Source: Anaerolineae bacterium
Lineage (GTDB): Bacteria > Chloroflexota > Anaerolineae > 4572-78 > J111
Reading direction: 5' to 3'
DNA: 36,030 nucleotides
Assembly (NCBI GenBank): GCA_023151115.1
Contig: JAKLJP010000030.1
Location: forward strand, 58,765 to 94,794
This document shows, in pieces, positions 31,842-36,030 of this stretch (the first letter of the stretch is position 1; each line of letters begins with the position of its first letter). The notes beneath the pieces were generated by a model. The model worked only from the letters and a program-made list of their open reading frames with translations, made no database searches and was not told where the DNA came from. Both the position numbers and the translations under genes were made by a program.

Positions 31842-32654
31842 ATGAAGCCCATTCTCAGCCAAATCTTAATTCTGGGCGGCCTGATTTTGGTCGTTCTGGC
31901 GGTTATTGTCGTGGCTGTGCTGAGCGTCGAGCCGGCCTGGCTGCGCCTGCCAGACTCTACCGCTGAGGGGGAAGCGGTTATCACCTTAGCCACGCCCACA
32001 CCCGTCCCAACCTTCACCTCGACCCCCATCCCGTCGCCTCTGCCGGCCTTTACCCCAACGCTGACTCCAACGGCCACACCTACATTCACTCCCAGTCCCA
32101 CCCTTACCCCAACCTCTCCACCTACGCCAACCATCGTCCCGACCGCCACCTTACCGCTACTGCCGACCAGTCCTCCCACGCCCGTCGAACCCCCGACTCC
32201 GACTCGTCCGGCCGTTGATTTTGTGGTAGTGAAGCAACGCATGCGCACCAACGAAGAAAACAGCGTCCTGGGAAAAGTGACCAACAACTGCGGCGGCGAT
32301 CATACCATTTATGTCACTGTCTTGGATGGGGCGGGTCAACCCCTGACCGGCGTCATTGTGGGCGATACCTACAAAAATGTGCGGGCGGCCTCGGGCAGCG
32401 GTGGGTTAGGCCAGTTGAGGGTTGATTTGTGGAGCAACACCATGTCGCTGGAGGTACAGGGTCACATTGACGGCGCTGTTTACACTAGCGAACAAACTTT
32501 ACCTCTCTCCACCCGCGATGAGGATATCCCGGCTGAATGGCTTTTTTCCGGGGGCTACTGCGGCTCGATTGAAGACTGCCAGCTCCGCCAAAAAACAAAT
32601 GGCCTGTGCCGGGGCCATTACTCCTATGATGTGACGTTTCAGCGGACGTGGTGA
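31842..32654 (+). CDS. Membrane-anchored protein with Thr/Pro linker and C-terminal domain of unknown function
   Basis: The 270-residue protein has one N-terminal membrane helix (ILILGGLILVVLAVIVVAVL), a Thr/Pro-rich linker of about 80 residues (repeating TPTxTPT, roughly 48-128) and a C-terminal domain of about 140 residues. That domain begins VVKQRMRTNEENSVLGKV, has NNCGGDHTIYVTVLDGAGQP (transthyretin/Ig-like strand pattern) and ends in a cysteine-bearing GGYCGSIEDCQLRQ segment. Cysteines there suggest disulfides outside the cell. The build is like the lipoprotein at 2734-3528. Function unknown. No ribosome-binding site is present, and the promoter position implies leaderless translation. 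Confidence 0.78.
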   Translation: MKPILSQILILGGLILVVLAVIVVAVLSVEPAWLRLPDSTAEGEAVITLATPTPVPTFTSTPIPSPLPAFTPTLTPTATPTFTPSPTLTPTSPPTPTIVPTATLPLLPTSPPTPVEPPTPTRPAVDFVVVKQRMRTNEENSVLGKVTNNCGGDHTIYVTVLDGAGQPLTGVIVGDTYKNVRAASGSGGLGQLRVDLWSNTMSLEVQGHIDGAVYTSEQTLPLSTRDEDIPAEWLFSGGYCGSIEDCQLRQKTNGLCRGHYSYDVTFQRTW

Positions 32655-32658
32655 AGCG

Positions 32659-32754
32659 AGAAGATGGTAGATAGTAGATAGTAGATAGAAGATGGTAGAT
32701 AGAAGATAGAAAATAGTTCAATCTTCTATCCTCTATCTTCTATCTTCTATCCTC
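32659..32754. repeat. GAAGATAGA-type inverted short-period array
   Basis: GATAGTAGATAGTAGATAG and AGAAGATAGA units (32659-32712) face complementary ATCTTCTATCCTCTATCTTC units (32720-32754), giving a long potential hairpin between convergent genes. The stop codon and last two or three sense codons of surE lie inside the right half, so the array reaches into the gene. Confidence 0.85.
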
Positions 32755-33567
32755 GTCCCTGCGCGCATCGAAAAACCGGCTTATTTCATCCAAAGCAACC
32801 GGAGCGGTCAAATCAAAGGTCATCGGCACCACGGCGACCAATTTATCCACCATCACCGTGTGGATGTCGGACCCCGGCTCCAAATTGTCATGATCAATAT
32901 GGATTCGATAGCGCAGGTCCATTGGCTCGTCCAAGCGGGCGCGTCCACTGGGGAGGGTCTGGTAGTAACGCTGCCGCGAAATTCGGGCTAGGCGCCAGGG
33001 AGTCTGGTCGCTGGCCCCGGCGGGAACATCTATTTTGAGCAGATCAACGCCTCTGGGAAATCCCTGGCGCAGCGTTTGCCAGGCAAAGAGGCGGGTAAAA
33101 TGGGCGGCTACGTCAAAATCAATGATTGGGCTGTTATTCAGGTGAAACTCCTGCGGGGTTTCCCGGCTCACGGCCAGGGCCGGAATACCCGAACAGGCCG
33201 CTTCGAGGGCCGCCCCAACCGTGCCGGAAATCGTCACCCCGCTGCCCAAATTTTCGCCATAGTTGATACCGCTGATGCACAAGTCAATTGGCCGCTCGGC
33301 TAATTCTAGCAGGGCCAGTTGCACCGCCTGGGCTGGGGAAACGTCGGCGGTGTAGGCGGGATGAGTCCCCTGGCCCAGCGGAATGGTGGTGGTATAAATA
33401 GCCTTGTCGCGCACCGGCGGAAAGCCCCGCCCCGCGCCGGTGCGCTGTGAGTTGGGGGCCATAATCAGCAAATCGCCCAAATCGGCTGCTGTTGCTGCGG
33501 CGGCATGCAGCCCCGGCGAGTCAATGCCGTCGTCATTGGTGATGAGAATAAGCGGTCGGTTGGACAC
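32740..33567 (-). CDS. surE: 5'/3'-nucleotidase SurE
   Basis: The 275-residue phosphatase removes phosphate from nucleoside monophosphates and possibly polyphosphate. Metal-site residues are in ITNDDGIDSPGL (D12, D13), APNSQRTG and SGINYGENLGSG, followed by the family's TVGAALEA. It starts with GTG, supported by AGGAG seven bases upstream. The last codons (…DEDRR) and the stop come from a GATAGAAGATAG repeat, so the natural C-terminus may have been altered. The promoter at 33592-33620 has its spacer in another repeat. Confidence 0.94.
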   Translation of the reverse strand: MSNRPLILITNDDGIDSPGLHAAAATAADLGDLLIMAPNSQRTGAGRGFPPVRDKAIYTTTIPLGQGTHPAYTADVSPAQAVQLALLELAERPIDLCISGINYGENLGSGVTISGTVGAALEAACSGIPALAVSRETPQEFHLNNSPIIDFDVAAHFTRLFAWQTLRQGFPRGVDLLKIDVPAGASDQTPWRLARISRQRYYQTLPSGRARLDEPMDLRYRIHIDHDNLEPGSDIHTVMVDKLVAVVPMTFDLTAPVALDEISRFFDARRDEDRR

Positions 33568-33591
33568 AAAGGCACTCCTGATTTTTGAGAG

Positions 33592-33620
33592 ATTATAAAG
33601 CGTGGGGCGTGAAACGTAAA
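33592..33620 (-). promoter_or_regulatory. surE promoter built on a repeat sequence
   Basis: On the minus strand TTTACG (33615-33620), 17 bp and a perfect TATAAT (33592-33597). The -35 and spacer are CGTTTTACGTTTCACGCC-type repeat, related to the array at 24647-24690. Confidence 0.6.
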
Positions 33621-33655
33621 ACGCCGCCGGGGAACCTTTGGTATCTCAAGATATT

Positions 33656-33688
33656 GAAAAGAGGCAACTCAACGTTGAGTTACCTCTT
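33656..33688 (-). terminator. Palindromic terminator after the exported-protein gene
   Basis: Arms 33659-33673 and 33674-33688 (AAGAGGCAACTCAAC / GTTGAGTTACCTCTT) match at all but one position. The minus strand continues with TTTT (33660-33656), so it should end the transcript of 33770-34429. Confidence 0.75.
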
Positions 33689-33769
33689 CTTAATTATCAT
33701 TATGCCCTCAATTCTTGGTGGCTTGTAATACGGACCTAACCTAAAATGAACTTAATTCAGGTTAAGGCT

Positions 33770-34429
33770 CTAGGGCTGAACCAGAGTTTGTCGTCTTTGG
33801 GCAATCTGAGTAATGAGTTCCTTTAGGGAGACCGGTTTCTCATTCGGGCGTCCGTGATACAGTCCGTCATCCCCCCGAATGAAATGAGCATCCATAGGGT
33901 CCCCTATAAGTTCCAAGATTGGCCGAGTACCATCTCGCCAAGCAAGATCAGTTTTGACAGCAAAGATAACAGCCTCATCACCTACCTTTAAATTGTGGTC
34001 AGGCCCGCCCTGAGTCATGACCTCATTACCCTCTTTATTGGCTTGATTATCTAAGGGGCTAATGCCCAGGGCTGTTATGGTTACCTTTTTATCAAGCCCA
34101 ACGGTGTCTACAATTGGTTGAAGGACTTCAAACTCAATGGAGTGCAACTGGAGTCCTGCGCCGGTAGCCTCATCGTACCACGGTTCTCCACTATCCTGGT
34201 TCCATTGAGTAGATGAGATGTTGACTACCTTACCGAGAAAGATAACGCCCGCCTGATCAATCATTTCTTCACGGGTAAGGCTAAAGTATGAATATTCTTG
34301 CTCAATGGTAATTGAAGATGTACTTTCTCTTGGCCTTTGGAAGCGAGGCCCGAGGACTCCTAACGCCAATCCCGCGGTCAGACCAACAACCAGTATACCG
34401 ATCAACGTTAATTGCAACTTGTAACTCAT
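33770..34429 (-). CDS. Exported or membrane-anchored protein of unknown function
   Basis: The 219-residue protein begins with a signal or anchor helix (LQLTLIGILVVGLTAGLALG). The rest is soluble and mixed: FSLTREEMIDQAGVIFLGKV, HSIEFEVLQPIVDTVG, KVTITALG, VGDEAVIFAV, then YHGRPNEKPVSLKELITQ. The middle resembles secreted beta-barrel-like domains that follow the phrase 'A-x-V-I-x-G-x-V', but I cannot name the family. AAGGAG stands a good distance before the ATG. It follows the metalloprotease gene by 44 bp, so it could be a partner, inhibitor or substrate of that protease. Confidence 0.75.
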   Translation of the reverse strand: MSYKLQLTLIGILVVGLTAGLALGVLGPRFQRPRESTSSITIEQEYSYFSLTREEMIDQAGVIFLGKVVNISSTQWNQDSGEPWYDEATGAGLQLHSIEFEVLQPIVDTVGLDKKVTITALGISPLDNQANKEGNEVMTQGGPDHNLKVGDEAVIFAVKTDLAWRDGTRPILELIGDPMDAHFIRGDDGLYHGRPNEKPVSLKELITQIAQRRQTLVQP

Positions 34430-34473
34430 TATTTTTACAACTCCTTACACTATCTAAAAATCGGGTAAACTTC

Positions 34474-35055
34474 CTATGGATAAAGGTTAGCTACTCCATT
34501 TTTGTCATCATTCTCAAGGGTGCGCATCCAAGTTGACCCTAGGGTGAGCGAATTACACATGGTTGCATTGGATGAGCCTCCAGGGCAATTTGTACTTTGA
34601 GTGTGATTTAGTCCAAGAGCATGTCCAAATTCGTGCGTGGCGACAGAACGCAAATCCGCTTGAGTACTCCCAGGTGTACCGCTACCTGTGTACCAATTCT
34701 CAGCCGAGTCATATTTAATTTCCATTTTAGTAATAGTGCTACCGCTAGTCCATCGAGTTGTTGCTGCTCCTTGATTTCCTGAGCCATCAATTGTCCCATA
34801 TCTAATCAAGTTGTTTGAACTGGGATTATTGATGACCCAAAACCAACTCGACGTAGTTACGTTGGTCCAGACGGTTGCGCCATAATTGGTTCCATCTTGG
34901 AAACTGCTGGGTAAACTGAGATCATACTTAAAACTTGCGTTGTTTGTAGCCCACTTGCAACATGTAACATATGCTCCAGCGGTTTGCCACGTAACTAATG
35001 CTATAAGGATGGATAGGAGCCCAGAACCTATAATTCGTAGTGAAAAGATTTTCAT
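34474..35055 (-). CDS. Secreted matrixin-like zinc metalloprotease
   Basis: The 193-residue protein has a signal peptide (ISLLSILIALVTWQTAGA-like segment in residues 8-28, cleavage probably after AGA). The zinc motif VATHEFGHALGLNH (H141, E142, H145, H151) is followed by a methionine-turn candidate in NATMCNSL (M166), as in the metzincin clan. A CC pair near residue 32 and another Cys in TNCPGG may form disulfides. The protein is short for the class and has no obvious propeptide. AAAGGAATGTAAAT precedes the ATG. It is transcribed with the following exported protein and lies downstream of the response-regulator gene on the same strand. Confidence 0.9.
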   Translation of the reverse strand: MKIFSLRIIGSGLLSILIALVTWQTAGAYVTCCKWATNNASFKYDLSLPSSFQDGTNYGATVWTNVTTSSWFWVINNPSSNNLIRYGTIDGSGNQGAATTRWTSGSTITKMEIKYDSAENWYTGSGTPGSTQADLRSVATHEFGHALGLNHTQSTNCPGGSSNATMCNSLTLGSTWMRTLENDDKNGVANLYP

Positions 35056-35203
35056 ATTTACATTCCTTTCAAATCACAAGCTTTTCTTGAAATTAGCCAA
35101 GGCTCAGTTTTATTAAGTAGCATAGGTTCCAATGAGAATTTTTGAAACCTTCATCAGTTGATCAACCGCCATTCACTCTAGCATGTAATACTCACTTTGT
35201 AAA

Positions 35204-35239
35204 TGTCAAATTCGGCAAACTTTGCTGCCGGATCCGGCA
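35204..35239 (-). promoter_or_regulatory. Palindrome and putative promoter upstream of the metalloprotease
   Basis: TGCCGGATCCGGCA (35226-35239) is a perfect 14-bp palindrome; TTTGCCG occurs three times on the minus strand around it. On that strand a perfect TTGACA (35204-35209) follows, although the -10 is weak (TACATG). The placement suits a regulator site upstream of the protease promoter. Confidence 0.4.
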
Positions 35240-35253
35240 AAAAACAGTGGTTC

Positions 35254-35907
35254 TTATGCCAAACCTAGTCGTACTGCCTTGACAGCGGCCTCAATGCGCG
35301 TGTTTACTCCCAATTTATCGTAAATATTTTGCAAGCGATAGCGCACCGTGCGCTCGCTAAGGCTCAATTCCCGGCTAATCTGGTGGTCGGTTTTACCTTC
35401 AACCATTAACCTCAATACAGCTAATTCATCTTCGGTCAGTTGAGGTAGTTGAGCCTGGACCGGAGGTTGGGCCAGTATCGCCAGCACTCCTTGGCTAAAC
35501 CAGGCTCCACCTTGAGCCACGCTGTGAAGGGCCTGGACAATTACCTCTGGCGGCTCAGTTTCAAGCAGGCAACCCGATACCCCTGCGGCAACCACATCAC
35601 GGATGGCTGCCTCATTATTGCCATCGGTCAGAGCAATGATTTTCATGACCGGACGTTGCTGGCGGAGATGAGTCACAATCTCTAACGGCGAGGGGCCAGG
35701 CATCTCCAAATCCAGCAGTAACACATCTGGTACAAGTTCTTGGCTCAAGCGTTGGACTTCAGCGCCATCGGCGACTTCACCGACTGTGATCAAACCTGTT
35801 TCGGTCGTCATAACAGCGCGAATACCGGCGAGAATGAGCGGGCTATCATTGGCTAGCAGCACGCGAATACCTTCTGAGCTTTGTGCTGTATTTGTTTCAG
35901 TTAACAT
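35254..35907 (-). CDS. NarL/FixJ-family response regulator lacking the usual receiver lysine
   Basis: The 217-residue protein has a receiver domain with phospho-acceptor D66 in VLLLDLEMPG and T94 in ALTDG, then a LuxR-type helix-turn-helix at 155-217 (LTEDELAVLRLMVEGKTDHQ, SERTVRYRLQNIYDKLGV). Two receiver spots are off: the acidic pair at the start is N20-D21, and the position normally occupied by lysine (GYLLK) reads GCLLE at about 116. Signalling may be weakened or phosphorylation-independent. No kinase is next to it. The ATG is preceded by a GGGG-rich stretch that also belongs to a direct repeat. Confidence 0.9.
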   Translation of the reverse strand: MLTETNTAQSSEGIRVLLANDSPLILAGIRAVMTTETGLITVGEVADGAEVQRLSQELVPDVLLLDLEMPGPSPLEIVTHLRQQRPVMKIIALTDGNNEAAIRDVVAAGVSGCLLETEPPEVIVQALHSVAQGGAWFSQGVLAILAQPPVQAQLPQLTEDELAVLRLMVEGKTDHQISRELSLSERTVRYRLQNIYDKLGVNTRIEAAVKAVRLGLA

Positions 35908-35911
35908 TGCT

Positions 35912-36030
35912 TTTTACCCCACGTTTTCCTTTTACCCCAGAGCCAGGGAGTTGTATAATTGGCCCCAAAAACTGGACCACGAGCTAAGGTGGATTGAAGT
36001 ATAATCTACCAAACTTGTGGAGGGGTAAAT
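35912..36030 (+). promoter_or_regulatory. Plus-strand promoter with TTTTACCCC repeats at window end
   Basis: TTTACC (35931-35936), 17 bp and a perfect TATAAT (35954-35959) point out of the window. TTTTACCCC occurs at 35912-35920 and 35930-35938, exactly 18 bp apart, and the reverse orientation GGGGTAAAT ends the window (36022-36030). They may be regulator sites. A second TATAAT is at 36000-36005. No gene start is visible. Confidence 0.45.

Noticed and set aside
31842..32654. Lipoprotein call for the Thr/Pro protein
   Set aside because: The N-terminal helix has no lipobox cysteine, so a membrane anchor is the better reading.

Overview
The window looks like a chromosomal segment from a Chloroflexota bacterium, most likely of the Anaerolineae type. 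This is inferred from gene content and style, not from a marker-gene match. The signs are secreted or membrane proteins with long Thr/Pro linkers, DUF58 plus transglutaminase membrane proteins, a class A penicillin-binding protein with a Thr/Pro tail, and intergenic regions full of short-period repeats and hairpin elements. Sigma70-type promoters with near-consensus -35 and -10 boxes are easy to find, and all the core genes seen are bacterial.

Layout. 1-2130: a type II restriction-modification locus. A small Xre-type regulator and a restriction-endonuclease candidate (broken by a one-base frameshift) run leftward; a D12-class adenine methyltransferase runs rightward from a strong promoter with palindromic operator candidates. 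2165-4153 (minus): dCTP deaminase, a Thr/Pro-rich lipoprotein and inorganic pyrophosphatase. 4320-6632 (plus): pyruvate kinase, a small membrane protein and a small protein of unknown function. 6731-6925: a complete tRNA-Arg(UCG) unit with promoter and terminator. 7032-9910 (plus): a PAS histidine kinase followed by a REC-PAS-histidine kinase. 10140-14331 (minus): phosphoglycerate mutase, an orphan sugar-ABC ATPase and a LacI-family regulator with a consensus promoter and a probable self-operator. 14340-15043: no convincing protein gene, but a hairpin repeat and a candidate structured small RNA.

15044-18753 (plus): DUF58 protein and a TgpA-like transglutaminase membrane protein. 18742-20833 (minus): a P-loop NTPase with C-terminal TPR-like helices, preceded by a small single-pass membrane protein. 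21007-25718 (plus): a zinc-ribbon microprotein, an SAF-domain oxidoreductase, a 3-hydroxyisobutyrate-dehydrogenase-family protein, a polytopic glycosyltransferase-like protein and RNase H1. 25731-31600 (minus): a second transglutaminase membrane protein, a class A PBP and IF-1. 31842-33567: a membrane-anchored Thr/Pro protein and SurE. 33770-35907 (minus): an exported unknown protein, a matrixin-like metalloprotease and a NarL/FixJ-type response regulator.

Working together. Pyruvate kinase and phosphoglycerate mutase belong to lower glycolysis; pyrophosphatase, dCTP deaminase and SurE handle nucleotides and phosphate. The PBP, the two transglutaminase proteins, the exported protease and the Thr/Pro-linker proteins point to an active cell envelope. 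The most unusual theme is the density of dispersed short-period repeats and hairpins. Some are read in frame inside membrane-protein genes, one supplies the stop codon of surE, and one supplies most of the promoter spacer of surE. The best candidates for something undescribed are the NTPase plus repeat-tailed membrane protein pair and the promoter-to-terminator RNA near 14.5-14.8 kb.
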